Shown here: positions 44,678 to 53,803 of the stretch, in pieces
Layout of the letters: the number at the start of each line of letters is the position of its first letter
How positions within the stretch are numbered: the first letter of the stretch is position 1
NCBI RefSeq assembly: GCF_029027965.1
Contig: NZ_CP119082.1
Span: 1,530,001-1,594,000, forward strand
Origin: Paracoccus sp. S3-43
GTDB lineage: Bacteria; Pseudomonadota; Alphaproteobacteria; Rhodobacterales; Rhodobacteraceae
DNA: 64,000 nt
Reading direction: 5' to 3'
Made by a program: the position numbers and the translations under genes
Notes under the pieces: model-generated
What the model was told of the DNA's origin: nothing
Seen by the model: the letters and a program-made list of their open reading frames with translations, nothing else
The model's database searches: none

Positions 44678-46195
44678 ATGAACCGAACTGCAATTGTTCT
44701 TTCCGTCAGCCTGCTGGCGGGCCTGCCAGGCGCTGCTCTCGCCCAGGCCGAACATGACACCCACCACCCGGGAACCCCGCCCGCCCAGGCGGAACCGGCT
44801 CCCGTGCCCAGACCTCAGATGCCGGGCATGCAGGGGATGCCCGAGCATGGCCAAGCCATGATGCAGGCGATGCAGCAGATGATGCAGGGGGGCATGCACG
44901 GCGGAATGGCCGCACCCGGCACTGACGGCGCCGCAACGAGCCTTTCCGGCGCTCCCGACTTCACGCAGGCCTACGTCGCCTCGATGAATGAAATGCACGG
45001 ACCGATGATGGAAGGCGTCATGGCCGACGATCCGGACGTCGCCTTCGTGCGGGGCATGATCCCGCATCATCAGGGTGCGATCGACATGGCGAAGATCGTC
45101 CAGCAATACGGCGACGATCCGCAGACCAAGGCATGGGCGGACCAGATCATCGCGGCGCAGGAAGGCGAGATCGCCGAAATGCAGGCATGGCTGGAGACGA
45201 ACGCCGGCGAGGCGCCGGCAGTGCTGGGTCAGACCGGCTGGATCGTCTATTCCGCCAATGAAGGCGGCAATTCGATCAGCGCCATCGATCTCGGCACCGG
45301 AGCGATCGACACGGTTTCGATCCCAGTCGCGCCCCACAACGTCGATCTGACGCCCGACGGCAAGCTGCTGCTGGCAGTCGGAGATCCTGCCACGGAAGGG
45401 GATCACGGATCGGACGGCCACGGGCACGGCGCGGAAGACGCGGCCGAAGGTCTGCTGGTCATTCTCGATCCGCAGAACATCTCCACGCCGAAGGCGACCG
45501 TGGCGGTGGGCTCCCACCCGGCCCACGTTGTCGCTGACCGGCTTGGCCGCGCCTATGTCTCGCTGGCTGGCGGAGACGAGATCGCCGTGGTTGACCTCGA
45601 ACAAGCCGAGGTCATCGGGCGCATCGCGACGGGGGATTATCCGCACGGCCTTCGCCTCAGCCCGGATGAGAGCGAGCTCTACGTGGCCAATGTCGAGGAC
45701 GGCTCGGTTTCCGTTATCGATACGCAGGCGCTGACGGAAGTTGCGCGCATTCCGGTGGGCGCAGCCCCCGTTCAGGTCGGGTTCACGCCGTCTGGCGATC
45801 AGGTCTACGTCTCGCTGCGGGACGAGAACCGGGTGGACGTCATCGACACCGCCTCCCGCGAGGTGACGAACGGGATCGACGTCGGGCCGAACCCGATTCA
45901 GATGTTCGCGACCCCCGATGGAGCCTACGTCTACGTGGCCAACCAGGGCACTGACGCGGAGCCGAACGACACGGTGTCCGTGATCGACACGGCGACCGGA
46001 GCGGTCGTGAAAACGATCACCACCGGAGGGGGCGCCCATGGCGTGTCGGCGTCGGCGGACGGGGCTAACGTGTTCGTGACCAACATCGCGGACGACACAG
46101 TGTCGATCATCGACGTCGAGAGCCAGAACGTGGTCAGGACGGTGCCGGTCGGCGATCGGCCCAATGGCATCGTCTACGGAGGATCGAGCCGCTAA
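44678..46195 (+). CDS. DUF305 fused to a YVTN beta-propeller, periplasmic
   Basis: 505 residues. Signal peptide VLSVSLLAGLPGAALAQ; Met-rich stretch (MPGMQGMPEHGQAMMQAMQQ); DUF305 domain at about 95-175 with GMIPHHQGAIDMAKIVQQYG; then at about 185-505 a seven-bladed type YVTN propeller with repeats such as RAYVSLAGGDEIAVVDL, ELYVANVEDGSVSVIDTQ and NVFVTNIADDTVSIID. A His-rich insert GDHGSDGHGHGAED sits in the propeller. The fusion of a presumed copper-binding module with a propeller is uncommon. It may present metal to a surface partner; that is inference. Confidence 0.85.
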   Translation: MNRTAIVLSVSLLAGLPGAALAQAEHDTHHPGTPPAQAEPAPVPRPQMPGMQGMPEHGQAMMQAMQQMMQGGMHGGMAAPGTDGAATSLSGAPDFTQAYVASMNEMHGPMMEGVMADDPDVAFVRGMIPHHQGAIDMAKIVQQYGDDPQTKAWADQIIAAQEGEIAEMQAWLETNAGEAPAVLGQTGWIVYSANEGGNSISAIDLGTGAIDTVSIPVAPHNVDLTPDGKLLLAVGDPATEGDHGSDGHGHGAEDAAEGLLVILDPQNISTPKATVAVGSHPAHVVADRLGRAYVSLAGGDEIAVVDLEQAEVIGRIATGDYPHGLRLSPDESELYVANVEDGSVSVIDTQALTEVARIPVGAAPVQVGFTPSGDQVYVSLRDENRVDVIDTASREVTNGIDVGPNPIQMFATPDGAYVYVANQGTDAEPNDTVSVIDTATGAVVKTITTGGGAHGVSASADGANVFVTNIADDTVSIIDVESQNVVRTVPVGDRPNGIVYGGSSR

Positions 46196-46374
46196 GGAGT
46201 TCGGCGCCGGAGCGGTCCCGCTCCGGCGTCAGACCTGAAGGCAGGGATATCATGTTCGCCTACACGGCCAGCGGCGGTCTGCGCGCAAGTGCAGGGCTTC
46301 TCCGAACGGTACTGGGTGCATCGGAATTGCCGCCGCCATCGCCCTCGTGGCGATCCAAGAGGTGAGAAGAGACA

Positions 46375-46977
46375 ATGAGACTGATAGTGTTCGGACCACC
46401 GGGAGCAGGGAAGGGAACGCAGGCGCAGCGTCTGGCGGAACGCCACTCGATCCCGCAGCTTTCTACAGGAGATATGCTGCGCGCTGCTGTGACCAAAGGC
46501 ACCGAAACCGGGCGGCGGGTCAAGACGATCATGGATGGCGGCGAACTCGTACCCGACGATGTGGTCAACCAGATGGTATCCGACCGGATCGATCAAGAGG
46601 ATTGCCGCAAGGGGTTCGTTCTCGACGGCTTTCCCCGGACAGTCGCGCAGGCGGAGTCCCTGACAGCCATGCTGGAGCAAAGGGGTGTCAGGCTTGACGC
46701 AGTCATCGAACTGAAGGTCGATGAGACCTCGCTGGTCGAGCGAATGGAAAAGCGCGTCGCCGATACGGTGGCCGCTGGCGGCACCGCTCGCAGCGACGAC
46801 AATCGGGATACCTTTGTCAGACGTCTCGACGCATACCGGAACAAGACGGAGCCGCTACTGGACTACTATCGCCGAAGGAATGAGCTCATTACGGTTGATG
46901 GAATGCAGGGCATCGACGACGTGGCGCGCGAGATTGAGGACGTACTGACCCGGCGATCCTCGGGATCACGACGCTGA
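46375..46977 (+). CDS. adk: adenylate kinase, short-LID type
   Basis: 200 residues. P-loop [17 protein letters not shown] (residues 6-22), [12 protein letters not shown] (AMP binding), [17 protein letters not shown] and [17 protein letters not shown]. The LID is short ([20 protein letters not shown]), without the Cys4 zinc finger. It interconverts 2 ADP with ATP and AMP. An extra adk copy at the end of metal-resistance modules is frequent; a role in ATP economy during metal pumping is guessed. The start is ATG 46375 after gaga. Confidence 0.93.
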   Translation: MRLIVFGPPGAGKGTQAQRLAERHSIPQLSTGDMLRAAVTKGTETGRRVKTIMDGGELVPDDVVNQMVSDRIDQEDCRKGFVLDGFPRTVAQAESLTAMLEQRGVRLDAVIELKVDETSLVERMEKRVADTVAAGGTARSDDNRDTFVRRLDAYRNKTEPLLDYYRRRNELITVDGMQGIDDVAREIEDVLTRRSSGSRR

Positions 46978-47259
46978 TCCTGGCGACAAGGAACGGGATC
47001 AGCAAGAAGGCGAGAAGCCAGAGGAGCGCCGGCGATTACAAGGGCTCGGCCGCGCAGCTCGGGGCGGCGGAGCCCGCCAGCGGTCCAGCAGAATGGCGCG
47101 ATGCGGTCGATCACGGTGCCGGACCTGCCTGGAGGCGGGTGCATCGTCCTGGTTCGTTCGGTGAGGGACACCACCTGGCCGCTGCGTCCAGCGATCGATC
47201 GGCATGCTGCCTGCCGCCATATTGGTGCGGATTGCAGACCGCAGGCGCTCAGGCTCTTG
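46978..47259. other. junction between copper module and prophage, no intact gene
   Basis: The minus strand contains a hydrophobic stretch, [20 protein letters not shown] (about 46965-47025), that could be the remnant of a small membrane protein. Otherwise no gene, terminator or repeat was found. Confidence 0.35.
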
Positions 47260-47523
47260 CTAGCTTGTCTCAAGAGAGCAGGCCCGAGCCTGCTCTCTCA
47301 TCACTGCGTAGTCGCTCAGCATTTCCGCGATGATCGAGCCTTCCGGCAACCACGCCAGTTCGTCGGCGGCCCGCCCCTGAAGCTCACGGCTGTACTCCAC
47401 AGCCGGCGGGCACATCGCGAGGCCGCCGTTTTCAGAACCGACCGTTGCGCAGCCGCTCAGTAAGCTCGTCACGAGACCGAGGACGACGAGCGGCAGCCTC
47501 CAGCATCCGGCGATGCACGTCAT
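47260..47523 (-). CDS. Rz1-like outer-membrane spanin lipoprotein
   Basis: 87 residues from ATG 47523. The signal peptide ends in a lipobox LLSGC (VLGLVTSLLSGCATVG), so the mature protein would be an outer-membrane lipoprotein. The following short periplasmic part ends SIIAEMLSDYAVMREQARA. It overlaps the preceding Rz-like gene by 92 bp in another frame, the usual Rz/Rz1 arrangement. With Rz it disrupts the outer membrane at the end of phage lysis. It is the last late gene. Confidence 0.75.
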   Translation of the reverse strand: MTCIAGCWRLPLVVLGLVTSLLSGCATVGSENGGLAMCPPAVEYSRELQGRAADELAWLPEGSIIAEMLSDYAVMREQARACSLETS

Positions 47524-47689
47524 TGGTCTTCTCCGTGGTCTCATAGCGTTCGGCGAGGCGGCCGGCTCGCTCGCCGGACCGCCGGAGCGCGAGCAGGAAG
47601 AAAAGCACGCTGAAGCCAACGGCGCCGTAGCGCAGCGCGGCCCGCATCCATGGGCTGGCGGCAATGCCGCCTAGCAGCGCGGCGATCAT
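47432..47689 (-). CDS. Rz-like inner-membrane spanin
   Basis: 85 residues. One N-terminal membrane helix (AALRYGAVGFSVLFFLLAL) followed by a charged coiled region (ERAGRLAERYETTEKTNDVHRRMLEAAAR). The layout is that of type II i-spanins. It overlaps the endolysin stop by 4 bp and the Rz1 gene by 92 bp. Assignment rests on position, topology and overlap rather than family recognition. Confidence 0.65.
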   Translation of the reverse strand: MIAALLGGIAASPWMRAALRYGAVGFSVLFFLLALRRSGERAGRLAERYETTEKTNDVHRRMLEAAARRPRSRDELTERLRNGRF

Positions 47690-48360
47690 CGACGCCCCCG
47701 CTTCCAGTCATCGAGCCGCGCGTAGATCGTGACCGCGATGCCCCCGAGCGCCACGGCGATGAACACCCAGCGCAGCGTTCCGAGATAGGGTACGAGCGGC
47801 AGGATAGCGGATTGGGTCTCGGCCAGAACGTTCTGTGCCACCTCGACGCCCGCCGCGCCCAGCGTCGCCACACCGGCCGCTCCGCCACCCTTCATGGTGC
47901 GGCTCTGCGCCAGCACTTCGCGCGCCGGCGGGGTTTCGGCAGCGAAGGGAGTCGGCCGGACCGGGAAGCGCTCGCCCCACTGCCGTGCCGGGCCGAGATC
48001 GACATGGATGAAGCCCGAGCGCGGGTAGAAGCCAAAGCCGAGGAATCCGACCGCCCGCGCCGCGGCCTCGAAGGCCACCGGGTCGTGGTTCGCCATGGCG
48101 ATGTCGAAGGCGGCGCCGCCGAGATGTTTCGACCGCTGTGCACCGCCAACGGCGCGGTTGTGCTCGGGGCTGCGATAGGCCGAGCGCACGATCAGCGGTT
48201 TTTCCAGCCGGTCGCGCAGCGCCTGCAGCCTGTCGAGCGCGGGTTCGTTGATCAGCAGCTTGCCGGTGCCGCGGCAGGCGATCTCGGCGGGCGAGAAGTT
48301 CGGCCAGCGCCAGGCATTCTTCGGCACGTCGCGCCAGTGGCGGTGGAAGGTCGTGGTCAT
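47686..48360 (-). CDS. M15-type peptidase endolysin with C-terminal membrane segment
   Basis: 224 residues. The peptidase M15A domain (residues 1-140) shows PNFSPAEIACRG, LIVRSAYRSPEHNRAVGGAQRSKHLGGAAFDIAM (zinc His and Asp) and FGFYPRSGFIHVDLGP (zinc His). The C-terminal 75 residues end in a membrane helix (GTLRWVFIAVALGGIAVTIYARL). A peptidoglycan carboxypeptidase for lysis. The tail may anchor or export the enzyme without a separate holin; that is inference. Starts at ATG 48360 with ggagg in cctcc form upstream. Confidence 0.85.
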   Translation of the reverse strand: MTTTFHRHWRDVPKNAWRWPNFSPAEIACRGTGKLLINEPALDRLQALRDRLEKPLIVRSAYRSPEHNRAVGGAQRSKHLGGAAFDIAMANHDPVAFEAAARAVGFLGFGFYPRSGFIHVDLGPARQWGERFPVRPTPFAAETPPAREVLAQSRTMKGGGAAGVATLGAAGVEVAQNVLAETQSAILPLVPYLGTLRWVFIAVALGGIAVTIYARLDDWKRGRR

Positions 48361-48382
48361 GGGGGGCCTCCAGAAATGAAGA

Positions 48383-48401
48383 ACCCGCCTCGAGGGCGGG
48401 T
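48383..48401 (-). terminator. hairpin between tail-fibre-side genes and endolysin
   Basis: Stem acccgcc / ggcgggt with loop tcgag; on the minus strand it is followed by a T-rich tail (ttcttcatttc). It may attenuate transcription from the tail operon into the lysis genes. Confidence 0.4.
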
Positions 48402-48434
48402 GTGGCTGAGCTGATGGTTCGGGGTGTTGTGCAG

Positions 48435-48722
48435 CTACGGGCTGCCGCCGAAGATCCTGAGCTTGATGGCGATGCCCGCCAGCAGCGCCAGCATGACGCC
48501 GGTGGTGATCATGCGGACGGCGGTCTGCATCGCCGTGCGGCGCACCAGCCGGATGCAGTCCACCAGGGAGCGCAGATCGCGGATGTCGAGCGCGGCCTCG
48601 TCGCCGTCGAGACCGACATCGGCGAGCGCGCGCTTGGCGCCTTCCTCGGCGGCCCGCGTCAGGATCGCCTCGAACTCGGCGTCGGGCATACGCACGAAGC
48701 CCTCGGATCGGGGTGGGTTCAT
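48435..48722 (-). CDS. DUF6127-like membrane protein (candidate holin)
   Basis: 95 residues. A helical N-terminus (MPDAEFEAILTRAAEEGAKRAL) leads to one membrane helix near the C-terminus (MQTAVRMITTGVMLALLAGIAIKLRIF). Such proteins lie just before the endolysin in GTA-like and prophage clusters of this group. A holin-like role is inferred from position. 19 bp after the DUF2793 stop. Confidence 0.6.
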   Translation of the reverse strand: MNPPRSEGFVRMPDAEFEAILTRAAEEGAKRALADVGLDGDEAALDIRDLRSLVDCIRLVRRTAMQTAVRMITTGVMLALLAGIAIKLRIFGGSP

Positions 48723-48741
48723 CGGATCCTCCTTCCGCCGC

Positions 48742-49818
48742 TCAGCCGATTTTGCAGCCCCAGAAGGACGTGTGATCGGCCGCGAAGTAGCCGTCCGCGA
48801 CCCGGAAATACCCCTGCAGCTCGACGGTATCGCCCGCGGTCAGCGGGACCATGGTCTGCAGCCAGATCGCGGTGGCGAGCGAGACATGGGTGGCGGAGAT
48901 TTCACCGAGGGAGCCGCGGATTTCCGTCGTGCCGTTCAGGACGAGCCGCCCGCGCATGCGGGCCGTGGCGCTGGCGTTGATCTTGTAGAGCAGCGTCGCG
49001 CCGAAGAGGTAGGTGCCGTCAACCGGGGCCACGAAATGGTTGTTCGCGGCGTCGAACGCGCCCTGATCGTTGGTGTCGGTGTTGTTCAGGCCGATCTTCG
49101 TCCAGGTCCCGACGCCGACGTAATTGTCGTAGTTGGTGTAAGCCTTGAACCGGGGCAGACGGGGCTGGTCGACGATGCCGTTGGCGTTGTCGACGCTCAG
49201 CCCGTCGAAGAAGGTGCTGCCGTCGGCCGAGACCGCGAGGCGGAACCTATCCGAGCCGAAGAGGCCGACCAGCGCCTTGGTCACGAAGCCGGTCTGCAGG
49301 GTCAGCCCGAGATCGTCGCCGGCCGCCTCCTTGTTCATGGTGTAGAACAGATCGCCGGTGCCGCCCTCGGCCACGGTCTTCGCGGACCAGAGCGCGGCGT
49401 TGAGCTTGGCCGAGAACGGGTTCGACGCATCCGCCGTCGTGCCGACCCCGAGCAGCGCCATGTTCTGCAGCGCCGTGGGTGTTGTGCCGACCCAGCCCGC
49501 GCCGTCATAGACCAGCAGCAGGCCCTCATCCTCGACCCATGCACGCCACCCGGTCCGTGGCGGCAGGCGCAGCCAGGCGCCGTCCGTCCAGAGCGCGACG
49601 TTCAGGTCCCAGCCCGCCCAGTCGCCGGTTGCGCCCGAGCCGACGATGTAGCGGTCGCCATCCGCAGGGCTGCCGGGCGGGGCCGTCAGATCCCGGTCGA
49701 GGACGGAAAGCTGGACGAGCCCGTCGAGGAGCCGCAGCGCCTCGTTGTGGGTGACGTGCTTCTGGGCCTGCGCCGCCATGATGTAGGGCAGCAGGAGATG
49801 GGTCGTGGCGTCGGACAT
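48742..49818 (-). CDS. DUF2793 phage tail fibre or tip protein
   Basis: 358 residues. The N-terminal DUF2793 domain (HLLLPYIMAAQAQKHVTHNEALRLLDGLVQ, GDRYIVGSG, WRAWVEDEGLLLVYDGAGW) is followed by a C-terminal beta-rich domain (LGLTLQTGFVTKALVGLFGS to HTSFWGCKIG), which probably contacts the receptor. The second domain is nearly duplicated at 17354-18035. Located after the TIM-barrel tail protein in the late operon. Confidence 0.85.
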   Translation of the reverse strand: MSDATTHLLLPYIMAAQAQKHVTHNEALRLLDGLVQLSVLDRDLTAPPGSPADGDRYIVGSGATGDWAGWDLNVALWTDGAWLRLPPRTGWRAWVEDEGLLLVYDGAGWVGTTPTALQNMALLGVGTTADASNPFSAKLNAALWSAKTVAEGGTGDLFYTMNKEAAGDDLGLTLQTGFVTKALVGLFGSDRFRLAVSADGSTFFDGLSVDNANGIVDQPRLPRFKAYTNYDNYVGVGTWTKIGLNNTDTNDQGAFDAANNHFVAPVDGTYLFGATLLYKINASATARMRGRLVLNGTTEIRGSLGEISATHVSLATAIWLQTMVPLTAGDTVELQGYFRVADGYFAADHTSFWGCKIG

Positions 49819-49828
49819 GGGATGGCCT

Positions 49829-52800
49829 TCAAAGTATCAGCGTGACGGTCTTGGGCGCCCCCCGCCCCACGAGGGCGGAGAGCTGGTAGATGCGGATGTC
49901 GAGCGTGTCGCCGAGGCCGAGCGGCGCGCCCCAGTCGGCGGTCTGGGCGGCAGCGTTGTAGACCACGTTGGCCGTGGCCGTGCTCAGCACCCGCTTCACT
50001 ATGGGGCCGTCGAGGATCTCGACCTCGTAGGCTTCCAGTTCCTCGACCAGCGGCACCTCCAACCCGCCCCAGCTGTCGGCCGCGAGTGCCCGGGACCGGC
50101 GGGTCCAGCGGATCGTCAGATCGCCGGGACTGCGCGCCTTGCGCCACGGCTGCTCGACGTGGGCGACCGAGAACGGCCGAAGCCCGACGCCCGTGGGCGT
50201 GAACGCCTGCGCCACATAGGTCTCGTCGCTGATTGGGCGGCTCGCCGGACCAATGCGCCAGTTCCACGGGATGCCGAGATCGGCCTCGGCGATTGGTAGG
50301 GACGCCAGCGCCGTGTCCAGGACCACGACCCGCGCGCCCGCAGGCGCCGGGTTGCCCATGGCGCCTTCCGTGCCGCGCTGGCCGCGCAGGAGACGTGTCA
50401 GCCGATACCTGCCCGGCGCCAGCAATTTGGCCGCACCCGCCTGCACAATCTCCCAGACGCCGGGCGCGCTCTCGATGGCGAGCGCGTTGGCCCCGCCGAA
50501 CAGCGTCAAGTCGGTCACGCTCTCCAGCGTTCCGGTCAGCAGATCGACCACTAGCGCATTACCGAGGTCGAAGCGCGACGTCGGCCCCGTGTAGAAGTCC
50601 GAGACCAGTGCCCCGATCCGGGCGCGGCTGCCGAACGTGGTCAGCAGCTCGAAGCCATCGGTCGCGGGGCTGCGGAACACTGCAATCTCGCCCGGCCACG
50701 GCACGGCGTGTGCCGCGACCAGCGGCCGATGCGCGAGCTGGTCCTCGGTCAGCTGCGGCAGGTCCATCAGCACCGCATCCGGTGCGCCGAACACCACCGC
50801 CCGCGTCAGCGATGCCGCGCAGGGATCGCCGGGCGGCAGATCGTAGGTCGCGCGGTCCTGGCGGACCGCCTCGATGCCGCGCGCCTCGGCGTCGGCGATG
50901 GAGACGAGCCGCAGATCGACCAGCCGTCCGTCATGCTCCAGCCGGATCGCGTCGGCCGGATCGAGCGCGAGACGCGAGGGCGGCAGACGGAACGCCGCCG
51001 TCTCCCGGCCCACCCACGCCTCCATCAGCGCGCGGCGGCAGCGGCGCTCAGCTTCCTCGGGCGGCACGGCCATCGGGAAGGACTCGGACGCGATCCGCGT
51101 CGTGTCCACGGTGATGCGCCGCGCCTCGACGAGGGCCGCGCCGTAATCCTCGTCGGCGCGCGCGACCTGCCATTTCAGCGCCTGCGGCAGTTCGGTCTCC
51201 TGGCCGCGCGTCAGCTCGAGGACGTCGCCCTCGCGGGCCGCTACCAGATCGTCGGGCGTCACGCTCGCCACCGCGGCCCGGCCGCGCATGACGAAGCGGA
51301 TCACGCCCTCGGACTCGACGGCGTCGAAGCCGAAATGCCGCGACAGCGTGGTGATGGAGGCGCGCGGGCTTTCGAGCGCGGTGATGGCGTAGCCCTCGAC
51401 CGCGCCCCAGAGGCCGGTGACGTCGATCCTCGACCCGGGCATCCCGGCCCGCAGGCAGAGGTGCCGCACGAGCGCCGCCAGTGACACCGCGCCGAGCCGC
51501 CCCGTCAGCCAGTGGCCGAGCCGCCAGTTCGCACCGTCCGTCCAGACGTCGGTCAGCGCCGGGAAGAACGGATACGGTCGCGCGTCCCAGGTCCAGGCGG
51601 CGCATTCGGGCACATGCACCATCCGGCCGCCGTAGACCGAGGACACCGGGTTGTTCGCCGGAACGCCCCACCAGAGATAGGTCGCCTCGAGATAGGCGCG
51701 CTGGATCGCATCGTCGCGCCAGCCCCGCGAGAAATACGGCGTGAAGCTCTCGGAGGACTTCGGATCGAAGAACACGTTCGGCTGGTTGGTGCCGCGGTCG
51801 ATGGCCGGGCAGCCGAGTTCGGTGAACCGGATCGGCTTCGACTGCGGCACCCATTCCGTCGGCGTCGCGCTCTGCACCCCGCCCGGGCGGTTGTAATGCT
51901 GGTTCGACCACCAGGCGCGCAGATCCTTGTAGCGGAAGACCCACGGCTTGCCGGCGGCACCGTCGGTGATCGGGGTCCGCAGCTGCGCGGTGCGGTCGGC
52001 GGCGCTGGCGTAGAACCAGTCGAAGCCTTCGCCACCCGCGATGTTCGCCTGCAGATATGCCCGATCGTAGATCGCGGGCCAGCCATCGGCGGCGTCAGCA
52101 TGCTCGAACCCGTCGCGCCAGTCGGAGAGCGGCATGTAGTTGTCGATGCCGACGAAATCGATCTCCGGGTCCGCCCAGAGCGGATCGAGGTGGAAGAACA
52201 CGTCGCCGCTGCCGTCCCCCGGCTGGTGGCCGAAGTACTCGGACCAGTCGGCGGCATAGCCGATCTTCGTGCCTGTCCCGAGGATCGTCCGGACATCCGC
52301 CACCAGTTCGCGACAGGCCTGCACCGCGGGATAACTCGCGGCGCCGCTGCGGATGGTGGTCAGACCGCGCATCTCCGACCCGATCAGAAAGGCATCGACG
52401 CCGCCGGCAGCTTTGCAAAGATGGGCATAGTGCAGGATCATCCGGCGCAGGCCCCAGTCGCCGGCCCGGCCGGTCCACGAAACCGACTGACCCGAGACGC
52501 TGAAGCTCGCGGGCGTGGCCGTGCCGAACAGTGACGCCACCTGCGTGGCGGCCGTGGCGGTCTTGTCCACGGTCCCGGCGAAACCTGCGGCAGGCGAACA
52601 GGTGATCCGCCCGCGCCAGGGGAAGACCGGCTGGCCGGTCTCTGCGGCGTTGTCGCTGTAAGGGTTCGGCAGCGTGTTGCTAGGCGGCACGTCCATCAGG
52701 ATGAAGGGGTAGAATGTCACGCGCAACCCGCGCGCCTTCATCTCCTGGATCGCCTGCACCACGGCGAAGTCGGCCGGCGTACCGCCATAGACGGGGCGGT

Positions 52801-53794
52801 CCTCGTCGTCGCGGCTGACGAAGAAGGCATCGGCGCGGCTGACGCCGTTCGCCGACCAACTGGCGGGCGTGGTCGACTTGGCCGAGACCTCGACGCCCGG
52901 CCGCACCTTGCACGATCCCGCGCGCAGATCGTCGCCGAACCAGGCCACGACGAGACTAACGCTCTCGACCGCGGGCGCCATCGCCTTCAGCCGGTCCAGC
53001 GCCTCCACCATGTCTGTGGAATCGGCCAGCGCGTTCAGGTTCTCCGCCTGCGTCGCGCCGCCATCGGTCTTGCGGATCGCCTGCGTGGCGTAGGTGAACT
53101 CTCCCGAGGCCGGGATCATGGTGACGGCGCGGGTCAGCCCCTCGGCGGTGTCGGGATCGGCGAGCGGCCGGAACACCTCGAAGGAGAGCTGCGGCAGGCG
53201 GTTGCCGTAGGTCGAGAGCGCCAGTTCCTCGAAGACGACATACGCGGTGCCGCGATAGGCGGGCGTGTTGACCGCCCCCATCTTCGCGGCGATGAACGGA
53301 TCGGCGGTCTGCGCTTCGTCGCCGGGATGCCAGCGCCACGTGACGCCGGAGAGGTCCATCGGCTTGCCGTCGGCCCAGATGCGGCCGATGCCGGTGATCG
53401 GGCCTTCGCACAAGGCGACAGCGAAGCTCGCGTAGTAGAGATACTCGGTCGTCTTGACCTTGCCGCCCCCGCCGCCCTTGCCGCCGCCTTGGGTGGTGGT
53501 CTTCGTCTCCTCGCGGAAATCGGTCGCCCAGATGATGTTGCCGCCCATCCGCATCCGGCCGTAGAGCCGAGGGATCACCGCGCCCTCGGTGGCCGAGGTG
53601 ATGCGCAGCGTGTCGAGCCGCGCGCCCTCGATGCGCTGGGTGGGCGCCAGCGACGAGATGATCCAGCTGTCGACGACCGAGCCGATGGTCGAGCCGATGA
53701 AGCCGCCGATGGTCGCGGCGCTGACGCCGAGGATCGCACCGCCGATGCTGCCGCCAATGGCGGCGCCAGCGGCACCGAGAACGAGGGTGGCCAT
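49829..53794 (-). CDS. GTA-type TIM-barrel tail tip/host specificity protein
   Basis: 1321 residues. The glycine/alanine-rich membrane-like N-terminus (VLGAAGAAIGGSIGGAILG) and AVIPRLYGRMRMGGNIIWATDFRE start the tail-hub region, as in gp15 of the gene transfer agent and phage J proteins. A TIM-barrel-like glycosidase domain lies in the middle (EYFGHQPGDGSGDVFFHLDP, FVGIDNYMPLSDWRDG, KPIRFTELGCPAIDRGTNQPN), then beta-sandwich domains and ARRITVDTTRIASESFPM. Known members bind host surface polysaccharide. The largest gene of the late operon. Confidence 0.9.
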   Translation of the reverse strand: MATLVLGAAGAAIGGSIGGAILGVSAATIGGFIGSTIGSVVDSWIISSLAPTQRIEGARLDTLRITSATEGAVIPRLYGRMRMGGNIIWATDFREETKTTTQGGGKGGGGGKVKTTEYLYYASFAVALCEGPITGIGRIWADGKPMDLSGVTWRWHPGDEAQTADPFIAAKMGAVNTPAYRGTAYVVFEELALSTYGNRLPQLSFEVFRPLADPDTAEGLTRAVTMIPASGEFTYATQAIRKTDGGATQAENLNALADSTDMVEALDRLKAMAPAVESVSLVVAWFGDDLRAGSCKVRPGVEVSAKSTTPASWSANGVSRADAFFVSRDDEDRPVYGGTPADFAVVQAIQEMKARGLRVTFYPFILMDVPPSNTLPNPYSDNAAETGQPVFPWRGRITCSPAAGFAGTVDKTATAATQVASLFGTATPASFSVSGQSVSWTGRAGDWGLRRMILHYAHLCKAAGGVDAFLIGSEMRGLTTIRSGAASYPAVQACRELVADVRTILGTGTKIGYAADWSEYFGHQPGDGSGDVFFHLDPLWADPEIDFVGIDNYMPLSDWRDGFEHADAADGWPAIYDRAYLQANIAGGEGFDWFYASAADRTAQLRTPITDGAAGKPWVFRYKDLRAWWSNQHYNRPGGVQSATPTEWVPQSKPIRFTELGCPAIDRGTNQPNVFFDPKSSESFTPYFSRGWRDDAIQRAYLEATYLWWGVPANNPVSSVYGGRMVHVPECAAWTWDARPYPFFPALTDVWTDGANWRLGHWLTGRLGAVSLAALVRHLCLRAGMPGSRIDVTGLWGAVEGYAITALESPRASITTLSRHFGFDAVESEGVIRFVMRGRAAVASVTPDDLVAAREGDVLELTRGQETELPQALKWQVARADEDYGAALVEARRITVDTTRIASESFPMAVPPEEAERRCRRALMEAWVGRETAAFRLPPSRLALDPADAIRLEHDGRLVDLRLVSIADAEARGIEAVRQDRATYDLPPGDPCAASLTRAVVFGAPDAVLMDLPQLTEDQLAHRPLVAAHAVPWPGEIAVFRSPATDGFELLTTFGSRARIGALVSDFYTGPTSRFDLGNALVVDLLTGTLESVTDLTLFGGANALAIESAPGVWEIVQAGAAKLLAPGRYRLTRLLRGQRGTEGAMGNPAPAGARVVVLDTALASLPIAEADLGIPWNWRIGPASRPISDETYVAQAFTPTGVGLRPFSVAHVEQPWRKARSPGDLTIRWTRRSRALAADSWGGLEVPLVEELEAYEVEILDGPIVKRVLSTATANVVYNAAAQTADWGAPLGLGDTLDIRIYQLSALVGRGAPKTVTLIL

Positions 53795-53803
53795 GGGTGG
53801 GTC

